From assembly GCA_019188255.1 (NCBI GenBank), contig JAETXT010000001.1:7316001-7380000 (forward strand): a stretch of DNA of 64,000 nucleotides, read 5' to 3'. How positions within the stretch are numbered: the first letter of the stretch is position 1; each line of letters begins with the position of its first letter. Of this stretch, positions 1 through 10,300 are shown in pieces. A program made the position numbers and the translations under genes. This stretch comes from Verticillium longisporum (lineage: Eukaryota > Ascomycota > Sordariomycetes > Glomerellales > Plectosphaerellaceae). Below the pieces are notes generated by a model. That model searched no databases. It was not told where the DNA came from and saw only the letters and a program-made list of their open reading frames with translations.

Positions 1-663
1 GTTCAAGCTGCGCTTCCCTTGATAAGCATTACACCACACATATCTCATCTGCCCTTCTAATATAACCGCACTTTGCCGTTCGAAGAGTCGGTGAACACGT
101 CACTGGTGACCCAACACCATATCCAGCAATGTCGGCTGTCTTTTCCCACGAAAAGAACCCGGACCACCCGACATTTAAACCCTTTTTACAGTAGCAGATC
201 GATTTCTTCGTAGACAATTTGACCATATCGATACCTCGTCGAACTGTGTTCACAAGGCAATTGAAATGCACGGTCATGTTTGCACCTGCTGTGCAGATCT
301 TGTGGAGGGGAGGCGTCCCTTTCACCATGTATCATAGGCCGTCCAAATAGCTGTAAATGAAGCGTGCACCGAATTGGCAAAGCGAGGTGGGAACTCAACA
401 TACATAGCCAAAAGTTCCTAAGCCCTGGCCTAGGACTTAAAGAAAAAGACTGAATTCTGGGCCTCGACTGTCGTTCATTCGATGGTCCACATTTGGGACC
501 TCGGAGGACCTCCGGAGCAGACATAGGTCAGCACCTAGTCGAAGCACCACATTGCTGCATAAATACTAGGAGAAAACAGACTCCTAAGCAGGCAGAAAGT
601 TCATCCGTCGACAACCTAGGGAAGACTTGAAGTCAATTGTCCTCGAATCATCAACCTTTCGTC
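1..663. other. intergenic DNA, no supported gene
   Basis: I see no reading frame here with convincing protein character; the frames present are short and arginine/cysteine-rich in the way of non-coding shadows. A TATA-like stretch (cataaatac, 558-566) lies about 100 bases before the ATG at 664 and could serve the gene that follows, but that is inference. Confidence 0.5.
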
Positions 664-2020
664 ATGGCCCGATCATCCAGATCGATCAATAAGTCGCAGA
701 AGAATAGTTCGGCTGTTAAAGAACGAAAGGCAAGTTGACTCAGGAACTTGAGAACGAAAAGCTTAAGCAAGATAGAGCAAAGGATGAAGAAGAGAAAAAT
801 CAATACAAGGTGGAAATTGAACGGTTAGAGAACTTGCTTAAAGACTTGGCTAGCGTTCCTGAGTCGATGGATGTGGATAAAGAAGAAGATGGTGATGACA
901 AGGGCGGAGATGGGAATTCAGATGAAAACAAAGAAATCAAGAAGGAAGAGACGGAGAGCACTACACAGAACGGCCCCATTGACGAAAACGTCGAAAAGAA
1001 CACTGGCGAAGGCGAAAGCGCGACGACCGAACAGGAAGAACAAAAGGACTCGGCTGCTGAAAGCCACGACAAGGGAATCGATCACAATGAACGCAACATG
1101 ACTGAGGCCTCTCGAGGAGAAAGTGTGAGCAACAACACGGACAACGCCCGTGGCAACGACAGCAGCGCTGGGTCGCCGCTCTTCGTCCGACCCAAGAGTC
1201 CACCACAAGATGATAACAAGATCGAGCTCGATGACGATGGTCAGAAGGCTCTCTTCGTCAGACACACCTTAAAGCATTCGGAACATTTTCAAACCGTTGG
1301 TTGGGGACGTGGAACGACGACTTTCTATATAAACCGCCACGGGAGAAAAAGTGCGTCGAAATACCGCTTGGAGTCGTTCGCCGAATCTGCCGAGTACGAA
1401 GAGAGAGAAAAAACGACGAGGATCCGTACAAAGTGACCAACTCAGAAAACCGCTACGGCGACAAAAAGCTACCCAGTGGGAAGTGGAGATACACCAAGCG
1501 CCATATCATTGGCATCTGGGGAGTGGCTTGGGCATGCCCTATCGGCTGTCAGAATGATCTGAATCTGATCAATCCCGACATTGTCGAAAAGTGGCCGACG
1601 ACATATGTTTTGATCATGTGGGACATCGACGGCAATCGAAAGAAGTCGTGGGAAACGAGGTCGAGTCTCAGGAACCGATGGACGAAGAAGGACGCCGATG
1701 CCGCTATTTATGATGCGGCATGTGAAGCTGAAGCCCGTTACAATGATACCGAGTTCGGTCTACGGGCTGCAACAAGCCGGTCGCCTTCTCGGGGACTCGC
1801 TGAGGTCAACACTGCCCGTTTCCGAGCCCAATCACACGATGCTGGGAACCAAGGCCAAAAAGTTCGATTTCAGGACTCAGACGATCTCAGCGACGCGTTG
1901 ACTGACTTCAAGGCAAGCTATGCACAGTTGCTTGGGAAGTCTTTCTCGGAAATGAGCATCAAGGAAAAATCAGAGATGGTGAGTGCGTGGCAGGTTCAGA
2001 AGGACGAGATGGCTGGCTAG
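664..2020 (+). pseudogene. frameshifted gene for an acidic coiled-coil protein of unknown function
   Basis: Three pieces read as one protein of about 450 residues. An ATG at 664 opens a short basic start in frame 1 (MARSSRSINKSQKN...) that meets TGA at 736. From about 732 frame 3 gives a charged coiled coil (LTQELENEKLKQ...), an acidic Glu/Lys/Asp linker and a folded-looking part with TTFYINRHG and KYRLESF. At 1410-1416 the natural continuation moves to frame 2, exactly at a run of six A, giving NDEDPYKVTNSENRYG, HIIGIWGVAWACPIGC and WPTTYVLIMWDIDG, ending at 2020. Both frame changes have the same sign (one base missing). No GT-AG pair fits either one, so I favour base deletions or sequencing error over introns. 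An in-frame ATG at 867 could start a shorter product. I do not recognise the family. The tryptophan-rich C-terminal half looks conserved and coding, so the locus was a real gene. Confidence 0.55.
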
Positions 2021-2872
2021 TAGCGTGACTTCCCGTGTGCGATCTCTTCCACGAGCGTATGCAAAGGGCTGGCTCCCTGGAATCGATAGTTAGCAGAGCT
2101 GGTTTTATATTTGATCATGCCATTGTATTGCTGAAGGCTTGCATGCATGATCACGCCGCGGACGGCTTTAATATCTGCACGTGTAACCGAAGTCTCGCGA
2201 CGAGTGAAGTACAAGCAGCTGTTGATGTCAAGAGTCTTCCTGATAGATCAAGTAACCGGTGCTACTCCTCTAAAGGCGGTCTTTGGTCCCCCTTTACAGT
2301 AGTTTTCTTGTGACTCTTAGCACCTCTCCCTGTCACTCTTTCTCATTCAGACAGCAGGCCGAGCAGCAACCGCACCATGACCGGCCTCCTAGTTTCAAGT
2401 AGGCATTGGCAGCACGCCTCAAGTGAGAAAGGTATTCGGGTTGCAAGAACGTTCCATCTCACAAAGAAGCCAACTGAAACCGGCGAAAGCTGCCACATCC
2501 AGTCGAGACACTGGGACTAGCTAGTTTTGAGCCTCCGGAATAATGTCCAGAGGACACTGCTGTTAGAAGAGTCAAGATCTCATTCAGTAGGCTATTTGTT
2601 GCTTCCCGTGGACCAGACACGATCCTCCTATATCGGAGAGACTTCTAAGTCTGCATCATTCAACCCATCGACTGATTGTTCTCCCAGTTCATGCGAGCCA
2701 CCGTTCCTTCGGTTCAACCGCCTGGTATCCATATCATCCGACAGCAAACGACCTCTATGAGAACAATCAATGCTTCTGTGAGGATGTGATATTTTCTACA
2801 TTATCATATATAGAAACGCCACAGATCGAATCGTCATCTTAAGTACAGACACACTGTTCCCAGTCCCTGTTG
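2021..2872. other. intergenic DNA, nothing recognised
   Basis: Frames are short, without recognisable motifs or a credible splice structure. The stretch separates the converging ends of the frameshifted gene on + and the MADS-like gene on -, so it would contain both 3' ends. Confidence 0.45.
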
Positions 2873-3239
2873 CTAATCGTGAGTACATGCGTCTTGCTTC
2901 GTTTGCGTTTGCCTTCGGTCAGTAGGAGCATCAGGCGACTTCCTGAAGCACGATGGACTCCTTTTGACCGTTAAAGGATATGAATTTTCCTGGACAATGG
3001 TGAGTGAGTATGACTGGCGTTGTGGATAGGCCACGTACAACTTCTTCTGCGCTTGGTGGAAGGTTGGTACCAGTGCTAAACTCGAACCATCTCGAGTATT
3101 TGGCACAGAGATAGATCTCGGCACCGTATTTCTCGTGGATCATTGCCAGCCTTTTCATTACGTTTCGCATACTCTTTGCAAAGTTTTCTTTCTTCCTGTC
3201 ACGCCTTCGAGTCGGCATTCGAGGTCGGTCGGACATCAT
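2873..3239 (-). CDS. small MADS-box-like (SRF-type) protein, two exons
   Basis: Exon 1 runs 3239-3039 from a double ATG (MMSDRPRMPTRRR...). Exon 2 runs 2989-2873. The 49-nt intron (3038-2990) has donor GTACGT and acceptor TCCAG, both exon edges are phase 0, and the join gives 105 residues. The core, a basic N-terminus followed by KENFAKSMRNVMKRLAMIHE, then YGAEIYLCAKYSRWFEFST and NLPPSAEEV, has the order of a degenerate MADS domain: basic helix, then a beta strand ending in a (Y/F)-x-(Y/F/S) turn and a PPS-EE tail. Fungal genomes carry many short orphan proteins of this type; MADS proteins bind A/T-rich DNA as dimers, but whether this one does is unknown. The reading frame stays open upstream to an ATG at 3323, an alternative start that would add 28 residues. 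A related gene lies on + at 6452. Confidence 0.6.
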
Positions 3240-3735
3240 TCGATTTGCCTTTACTCCAGCGATCGTGGAGATACACGTCAGATTGGGTTTCTTGAGATCA
3301 TACGTTGCCCATTTTGAACACATCCTGGTGCCGGTGCGGGGTCAAAGGACTAGACCTGGGACCTGACTGAATATGAACCGCCAGAGCCCTAAATCAGGTG
3401 CCACGAGACGGCGGCACATTGATCAGCTATGAGATGGAACTTGCGCATGTCAATATCCTGTACAATACATCTGCGCTGAGCTCGACTGTAGTGTACCGAT
3501 GCAATAGCCCTATAATGTGGTCATGCTCTCGATTGACGGCTGCACCCAAGTGATTCATGCTGCAGCTTGTTCGCGGCGATGCCGTACAGTACAACGCACT
3601 TAGACATACCCCCATAAATTACAAGATACACATACAAACGCAATTTGACAAAATGTTGAATCACGCGAAATGACGAGGAGCCGTAGTTTGTTGTCGGCAA
3701 TATAGACATTGTCTCAATGACCAACTAATTTGCGG
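3240..3735. other. intergenic DNA, nothing recognised
   Basis: No supported gene. Apart from a possible upstream extension of the MADS-like gene to 3323, I see only short frames on both strands. Confidence 0.4.
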
Positions 3736-4038
3736 TCAACTATGGCGATGACCCATAGTCTCACGGCTGAGATGGTTGCCCAGAGATACTGTCGATAACA
3801 TCGTGGCCACAGCATCAACATCGGCGTGATCTTCACTGGTTCTGTGTCGGAGGAGTGGCCGGAACATGATATGCTGGCTCGGCTCGGCTTTGTCACTTCT
3901 TGCATCAAGCCTGGCTGCCCCAGTGCCAAGTTTTGCTGCCAGTATCTGATGAGCAATGCGTCTCCGAAGACAGACGAACGCGGCCTTTGTTTGCTGAATT
4001 GCTGGCATTCTCCTCTTGCCCGCTTGGGTGTATGCCAT
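3736..4038 (-). CDS. possible small protein, 100 residues, unknown
   Basis: A genuine ATG at 4038 opens 100 codons with a basic, alanine-rich start (MAYTQAGKRRMPAIQQ) and a middle part rich in Arg, Ala, Asp and His. No domain, signal peptide or membrane segment is visible. The overlapping frame 3714-3956 on the same strand is less protein-like. I list it because the amino-acid mix is plausible and the start is real, but chance cannot be excluded. Confidence 0.2.
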   Translation of the reverse strand: MAYTQAGKRRMPAIQQTKAAFVCLRRRIAHQILAAKLGTGAARLDARSDKAEPSQHIMFRPLLRHRTSEDHADVDAVATMLSTVSLGNHLSRETMGHRHS

Positions 4039-4357
4039 TATTGTATGACGCTGAGCTTACGCTGAGCTTAGTAGAGGGAATTGAATAAGGTCAATGTATA
4101 GCCGGGTGCTTCTTATATTGTTCGGTGGCAATGGCCGAAAGTTGGGGTCAAAACTGTGCTGCGGTTGAGGGATGGCCTCCCTCCTGCGGCGCAAACTAGT
4201 TCCGCCACCATGCCACGAGCTGCATTTGAGGATGTCTCGGCTATTTCATGGCATCACGATGGCCAAATGATTTCCATCGACGTTGACGATCACACCCCCG
4301 CCATGGCAGTACGGCAAAGGGATCTCTGCTCAAGGGGAAAAACATGGACTTCGCTAT

Positions 4358-4759
4358 CTAACAAGCGACCATAGTTAGGTAGACAGGGACAAGAACGTAT
4401 CGACCATCTCCATCACGCATCCACACCTGTGCGGAATCCATCGAATCGACTTTGCCGTGCTGAACTGAGCTCGTACAAGTATCTGGCTGGTAAGAGACGT
4501 GTGGGCTTACCAACCTTGCTGGTGCGTTGCGGTTGCCACATCCATGTCTCGCGACAAATCTATGTCTCTGGCGCGAGGCGCCCGTGGCTGTCCACAGCTC
4601 CTCGTAGTAGGCTGCCTTAGCGCGGGCTTGGGAAAGCTGCTGAACGAGGGCGCGATTCGTCGCGAGGGCCCGCTGCAGCTGTTGATGTTCCCGCATGTAC
4701 GCAATCTCTTCCGCGCTCCGCTGACAGCAGTGCTCTGCATTCTTTGTCGGTCGTTCCAC
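4358..4759 (-). CDS. possible terminal exon of a small coiled-coil protein
   Basis: On the minus strand a frame opens immediately after a TAG that ends a good 3' splice signal (TTGCTAG at about 4760), so it probably begins as an internal exon rather than with a start codon. It encodes a heptad-like stretch (QRSAEEIAYMREHQQLQRAL followed by ...NRALVQQLSQARAKAAYYEEL) and ends with MRDGDGRYVLVPVYLTM before the stop. In the middle, around 4520-4580, the +1 frame (RARDIDLSRDMDVATATHQQ) looks more protein-like than the open frame, so either a second intron (candidate donor GTAAGC near 4508, acceptor CCGCACAG near 4430) or a frameshift is present. An upstream ATG near 4873 (MTKAIEPASSLGVF...) with a donor GTATCT is a candidate first exon but its phase does not fit simply. 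Function unknown. Confidence 0.3.
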   Translation of the reverse strand: MERPTKNAEHCCQRSAEEIAYMREHQQLQRALATNRALVQQLSQARAKAAYYEELWTATGASRQRHRFVARHGCGNRNAPARLVSPHVSYQPDTCTSSVQHGKVDSMDSAQVWMRDGDGRYVLVPVYLTMVAC

Positions 4760-5265
4760 CTAGCAACATAGTCTGTAAAGTCTTTCCGAGGCTTCCAGAA
4801 GATACGTGTGATGAACGAGGCTGTCAGGTCGAAAGACACCAAGTGATGATGCAGGTTCAATCGCCTTGGTCATGGTTAGGACACTTCAATCTCTCGGCGT
4901 TCTTTTTAGGGAGGCAGTTTACCTTGCCCAAGATTGGAGAGACCATGTTGGTGCTGATGTCCTGTGGAATGGGATTCTTGAGTGGACCGGGCGGGCTCTC
5001 AACTCTCAAGCTGTTGCCTCCGAACCTGTGTCGGGGCCTTGCTTTTGCTGGCAGACCGTCGAAGATCTTATTCCCAAGTCCCGGACATTCATCTGGCCGA
5101 ACCCAGAATAGAAGCTACAGTCCGACAGTTGGGACTGCGATTCAACCTCAAACACGCTAGTATTCCGCCGCCATCGGACTGGGGTCGGCAGGGACACCCA
5201 GGGCAGGTGTCCTCTGGCCCCCAACAGACAGACTGCGAATAGTTTTCGCGAACATGGGACAATTA
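4760..5265. other. intergenic DNA, possible upstream exon on minus strand
   Basis: Apart from the candidate first exon of the minus-strand coiled-coil gene (about 4805-4873), I see nothing I can support. The rest is the shared 5' region with the + gene at 5438. Confidence 0.35.
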
Positions 5266-5309
5266 TGAACATCGGACAAGCATGAACATCGGACAAACAT
5301 GAACATCGA
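5266..5309. repeat. short tandem repeat, 17-bp unit
   Basis: Two units of 17 bp differing at one base (tgaacatcggacaagca, tgaacatcggacaaaca), then ten bases of a third. A degenerate unit (gaacatgggacaatta) precedes them. The array lies 130 bp upstream of the ATG at 5438, in its presumed promoter. Confidence 0.8.
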
Positions 5310-5437
5310 ATCAGGCTATCAGTGTATAAAGCAACGGCGGAACATTGTAGGGCAGATGCGTGCCATAGTATGGACCACTCACCGACCACTTGCCTTACTG
5401 CGTGCTGTTGATTCTTGTTTACTGCTGGTGATGCAAG

Positions 5438-6096
5438 ATGGCCCATCAATTCTCTGAGCTGAATGAGCTGCCCCGACTCACCACCGACCGAGCCCAGTCA
5501 ACATGGAACGCATTTGATTTCTCCGACTTTTCTGACTTCTCCATCCCCGATACGTCAGACACGATCATGCAGCAAATGTCCGACGACCTGCTCTCGGATG
5601 CGCTTCTCGGCCTGCCGGCCAGCTCACCAGGCGCGACCGCCGCACAGTCCGATGCATGGGACTGGAACAGTGATGCTCAATACTACTTGGACAACAACGC
5701 AAGCCGCCCTCCAGAAGGTACTCCCCCCTCCTGCTCTTCACCACAGCAAGAGCCAAACGAAGGGCCCGAGGCTGGCGTTCCTGCGGTTGCCGTCCCTGGT
5801 GAGACCATCAACGTGGGCCGCGAGGTGCTGGAGTTTGTACGAAAAGCTGCTCGGTTCGAGGAGCATGTCACAAACAGGCTGGACAAGATCGAAGAAGCTC
5901 TCCGTCTTCAGGAGAACAGGTACGTCAAGCATTGATTCGAGATTGACAGGCATCCTGGCTGACGGCTGGTAGACTGGAGGACGACAAGGCGCGGATGTGT
6001 CAGGAAGTGGACGCAAGCATCGAGAAGCTGAAGGCGTGGATGAGCGAGCTGCAGAAGGTTGTGCAAGAGGCTCATGGGCAGGGTGAGCTGAGTTGA
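5438..6096 (+). CDS. coiled-coil protein, 201 residues, unknown function
   Basis: Exon 1 is 5438-5919, intron 5920-5972, exon 2 5973-6096. The 53-nt intron has donor GTACGT, branch-like CTGAC at about 5958 and acceptor TGGTAG; removing it avoids an immediate stop and continues the helix in frame. The N-terminal half (1-125) is acidic and low complexity, with the repeat FSDFSDF and Pro/Ser-rich linkers, and resembles a disordered region. The C-terminal part forms one long amphipathic helix: VLEFVRKAARFEEHVTNRLD in exon 1 and, after the splice, KARMCQEVDASIEKLKAWMS in exon 2. No DNA-binding or enzymatic motif is visible. An acidic stretch plus coiled coil suggests a protein-interaction partner, but that is only a guess. 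The spliced model is well supported; the function is unknown. Confidence 0.65.
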
Positions 6097-6451
6097 GCGT
6101 AGGGCTGACGTGATGGTTGCATCCTGCACGCTGTTCTACTCTGCAGCCCGGACGAAACGGGAAAACGCATGTACTGTACTGTACAGTACCATACCTCAAC
6201 AAACGACTGCTTGCTGTGAATGTTTTCAATCATGATACCATCGTGACGACTCGGCCACCCTGCCCCTGCAGCAGCCCCCATGTTTCAGGTCCCAAGTAAG
6301 GACCTCGATCGTCGTCAAGGTTCTCTCCTCTCCTTGATCAGGGCCATGGCGCGGGCCTAACACGTCGAAGACAAGTTCGCGGTGCATACTTAAGTGCGGC
6401 TGTAGGTGTCATGGAAGGGCCCGGTTCTGTCCCACATTGACAAGACACAAA
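6097..6451. other. intergenic DNA with a small palindrome
   Basis: No gene seen between the coiled-coil gene and the MADS-like gene. A perfect 14-bp palindrome lies at 6176-6189. Confidence 0.45.
6176..6189. repeat. 14-bp perfect palindrome
   Basis: gtactgtacagtac equals its own reverse complement, and the preceding bases extend a GTACT repeat. It could be a binding site for a dimeric regulator or may be chance. Confidence 0.5.
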
Positions 6452-7109
6452 ATGGCCCCAAAAGAGACTGTCCGACACAGGAAAGCCGTCAGAAGGAACA
6501 TTGGCTCCTTGCTGACGAAATGCGAGGACTACAGCAACCTCGGCAACATCGAAGTCGCGCTGTATGTCTTTTTCCCCGATGACGGTGGCTTTGTATCATA
6601 CGAGTCGACCGACCTGCATTGGCGTCAGGACATCGAAGCCAAGGTAGGCTGACAGACATGGCGGCCCTTCATTTGCTCCTGTTCATGATCCAACTGACCC
6701 GACTGCCGACCATCGATAGAAAAGCAGCACGCAGCCAACGCTTCACTTACCGGAGAACCTCAAGAAATGCATCGGTCAGAAAGTGACGGGCTTCTATTTC
6801 AAGCAGAAGCGAGGCCGCCTTGCTGGGGTGAACAAGACAGGCATGACGGGCAAGTCGGGCATGGCGGGCAAGTCGGACGTGACGGGAAAGGCGGACACAG
6901 CCATGAGGCATCAAACTGGGGTCCAAACGAGGTGGACCAGGTGTCACCACGGAATTGAACAAAGTGGATTGATTGTTGTTAAGGTACAAAAGGAGACTTC
7001 CAGAAGTCCAAACGAAGGTAATTGGTCAGATCCAGCATCGGTAAGGAGTCTTACCGGGGCGATAACGACAGAACAAATGCATCAAATGAGGACTCCACAT
7101 TTGGGATGA
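6452..7109 (+). pseudogene. MADS-box-like gene truncated by a copia LTR
   Basis: The ATG at 6452 begins exon 1 (6452-6643, 64 residues: MAPKETVRHRKAVRRNIGSL, then EVALYVFFPDDGGFVSYEST). A 76-nt intron (6644-6719; donor GTAGGC, branch AACTGAC, acceptor CGATAG) precedes exon 2. Exon 2 continues TLHLPENLKKCIG and a repetitive tail (TGKSGMAGKSDVTGKAD). The basic helix, beta strand and Ser-Tyr-Glu-Ser turn match the degenerate MADS pattern of the minus-strand gene at 2873. Host sequence stops at 6941, where the LTR of the copia element begins. The frame runs on through the LTR to a stop at 7107-7109, so about 55 residues would be LTR-encoded. The lost 3' part is not found on the far side of the element at 12815, so this is more than a simple insertion. 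A functional shortened protein is possible. Confidence 0.6.
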
Positions 7110-7154
7110 AAGTACTCCTGGGTCACAGAACAGAACCTTGCCTGATCGGCAACA
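6942..7154 (-). repeat. 3' LTR of the intact copia element
   Basis: 213 bp, TG...CA bounded, identical to 12602-12814. Its left edge interrupts the MADS-like gene. Confidence 0.95.
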
Positions 7155-7163
7155 CACCCCCTC
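7155..7163 (-). promoter_or_regulatory. polypurine tract of the copia element
   Basis: Directly upstream of the 3' LTR in the sense direction the minus strand reads GAGGGGGTG, the expected position and composition of a plus-strand DNA primer. The purine run is short. Confidence 0.6.
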
Positions 7164-7359
7164 AGATGGGTAGGCGAGCCTCTCTCTGACCATCTGAACC
7201 ACGAAAGATCAGGCAGATGCCTGTTGGCGGCTTTTGGTAGAGAATTTGGTGCCTTTGGAACAGTTGGCGTTCTCAGGGCAGATGAAGGAAATCGTGCTTG
7301 TGAAGCAAATAAGGATGTGTGTAAGTGTTAGGAGAGGTGGGCGAAATTGAGCAAGCTGT

Positions 7360-10300
7360 TCACTGGTGGACCGCTGGTACGCACTCCATCTGCAGAAGCT
7401 TCACGAAGTTCTGATGCTTCTGAGTCGGGAGAATCTTTGTAAGCCCATAGCTCACTATCTTGTCAGTGCTCATCCAGTCCACGGATATCTTCCCCTGTCT
7501 GACTGTTTGTCGGATCCAAAGACGATGGATGTCAACATGCTTGAGCTTCGTAGTGGCTTGAGGCCTCTCACTAGTGAGTAACAGCAGCGTTTGGCGGTTA
7601 TCACAGAACATCTGGATCGGAACCTTGCCATGAAAACGTAGCTGAAGCTCCTTGATCAGACGAAGAGTGGCAAGGTAGTTCCTCGCTGCGACACTGAGGG
7701 CCACCAGCTCAGCTTCGGTGCTAGAAGTGACCACGGATCGCTGCTTTGTAGCTTTCCAGTCAATTGGACCTCCAAAGAGCATGGTGGTGTATCCTTGTGA
7801 ACTAAATCTGGTGATGGGATCATCGCCGAATGATGCGTCGCTCGCACAATACAGCGATGTAGAATGGTCTCCTGATCCTCCGTAGGACAGCGAGAGAGTC
7901 CTTGTGCGATAGAGGTAGCGGAGACAGTGGTCTGCTGCAAGGTGATGGAGTTCTGTCGGCCTGAGCAGAGACTCCGCAAGTCTTGAGGCAGCTTTGGCCA
8001 CATCAGGTCGTGTTGTGGTTGCTGCGTAATTGATGGAACCAATTTTGCGTTGGTATAGTTGAATGGATTCAGCAGAGGCTTCGTAATCCTTTGGAGCAGG
8101 TGCTGGGTCTGTTGATAGAGGCGTCAAATGACCTCTGGTGGATGGCTGGAGGTTGAGGTCCTTCATCTTTTCAGTGATGTAGTTCTCCAGAGACAGCCAG
8201 AGCTTGCGCTGGCTACGATCTCTGACCACTCTGATGCCTAAGAACCATCTGACCTCGCCAAGTTCTCGCATCTCGAACAGAGACTTGAGCTGGCTCTTCA
8301 GCTCTTCGGCCGCTTGGCGATCCTCTTTGCGGTTCATGAGGATGATGTCGTCAACGTAGAAGAACATGATCATGCCTCTGCCCATGAAGACACAGTTATC
8401 TTCCTCGAGAGCCACGAGGCCGATCTTCCGCATAGCCTCGGACAGCAGCTTGTGCCAGAGAAGCGGTGATCGGCGCAAACCGTACAAAGCTCTCTTCAGC
8501 TTGAAAATCGTGCGCCTCTGTGGAGCGCCCTTCTTCTGTTGCATCTCCTGCATGAGATCCCAGCCCTGAGGGGCCCAGACGTAGACTGTCTCGTCGAGGT
8601 GTGCATTTGGAAAGGCGTTGACGGCATCCAACTGGTGCGTGTCTAGGTCAAACTCTGCACAGATGGCCATCAACGTTCTGAACGTCTTGGCTGCCAGTGT
8701 CGACGCGTATGTTTCCATCTCATTCTTGGGCTGTTGGTCTCCTCGTACGCAGAGCCTGGCCTTGAACTTGGTCACGTAGCCGGTGGAGTCAACCTTGTAT
8801 TTCCAGACCCAGGTCAACCCGAGAACCTTGTGTATTTCCTGGTCGACCGATTCGAAGGGGACTTGCTCGATTGTGTCCATATTTTCAATGGTGTTGACCT
8901 CCTGGACGCTTGCTTCTAGCCACTGCTTTTTGTGATCAGAATGAAGCATCTCCTTCCAGGATCTTGGCTCCGCGGGCATATCTGTTCGGAGAAGCGGTTT
9001 CTTGTTCGATGGAGTCTGAGTGTGAAAGAATGAGTATTCCACGGTCAAATGTGATGATGGAGGCATTTTCTTGCTGCGGCGGGCTCCTAGAGCCTGGTCG
9101 GTGGGGGTGCCGTCTTTGAACTGTGACGGCTTTCTGTCTCTAGCGCTCCTTCGAGTGCCTTGGATTTGTGTTGATGGCGACGGCTGTGGGGCTGGTGCCA
9201 CCGATGGTCGGGCCTCCACAGTCTCTGTCTCGTCTTCAGCTGAACTTTGATCAGCTGGTGTGTGTTGAGGTGTTGATTCAGGGCTCCGAGCTACTTCGAT
9301 AGTGTCTTCAATAGCCTCTTCAGTCACTTGAATGGTGTCTGGCACGGGGATCGTGTCTTCCACAGCATCTTCAGCCCCTTGAATGGTGTCTATTACGGCA
9401 TCTTCCACCCCCTCAGAGACAGCTGGCTGGCCTTGTCCAGTCTCCGTCTCTGGAGTTGGACGTGGTGACGGCAGGACATCATCTCTGCTGGCTGTGTGAC
9501 CTTCCCGGGGTCGCAGTATCTCCGCGTTGATCTTTCCTCCAAGTTGGAATGTCCGGGCTTTCTCGAACAGGTCGATGGTGGCAACATCGAACTCGTCAAT
9601 GTCCAGTGACGAGTTGAAAGGATTCTGGGCGTCCGCAACGGGCACGTCCAAAGCCTGGAATTCGTCCTGTAGAATTGGCTTTGGGGATTGGGCGTCCTTG
9701 AAAACTGTGGACTCATCGAAACCCACGTCTCTTGTCCTCAATACTGCTTTCATCTCTGGAACCCAGATTCTGTATATGTTGCTGCTGTCGTATCCACAGA
9801 GATAGCCGATGTGGGCTCTCGGAGCCAGCTTCTGCTTTCGGTTACGTCCCTCTTGGGCGTCTGCCGTGAGAGGATACGCCCTGCATCCGTATCTTCGCAG
9901 GTGAGCCAGGCCTGGAGCCGTAGTTCGAGCGGCAAGGCCCTTGGAGTTGAGCCAGTCGTTCAGCCTTCCTTCTGGTGTCGCCCACTGTAGGCGTCCCTTC
10001 GGCGTGAGATTGTGGAGATATGCAGCGGTTTGTACCACCTCTGGCCACAAATCCTCCGGGAACCCAGCAGCCGAGGTAAGGGTTCTTGCGATGGTGAATA
10101 TCGTGCCTCCATTGCGTTCTGCGGCACCGTTCTGTTCTGGTGTCCTTGCGGCTGATCTCTCCAAGAGAATGCCGCGCTCTTCTGACCAAGTAACCAGATT
10201 GCTGCGTAGTGCTGAGTCCCAGTCAACTCTCAGGACCTTGATGACCAGATGGTACTGTCTCCAGAGAAACATCTCAAAGTTGATAAACGCCTGGAAGCCA

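Noticed and set aside
1404..1425. Programmed -1 ribosomal frameshift at the A6 run
   Set aside because: The zero-frame codons (gaa aaa acg) do not form an X XXY YYZ heptamer, and a second frame change upstream points to decay or error.
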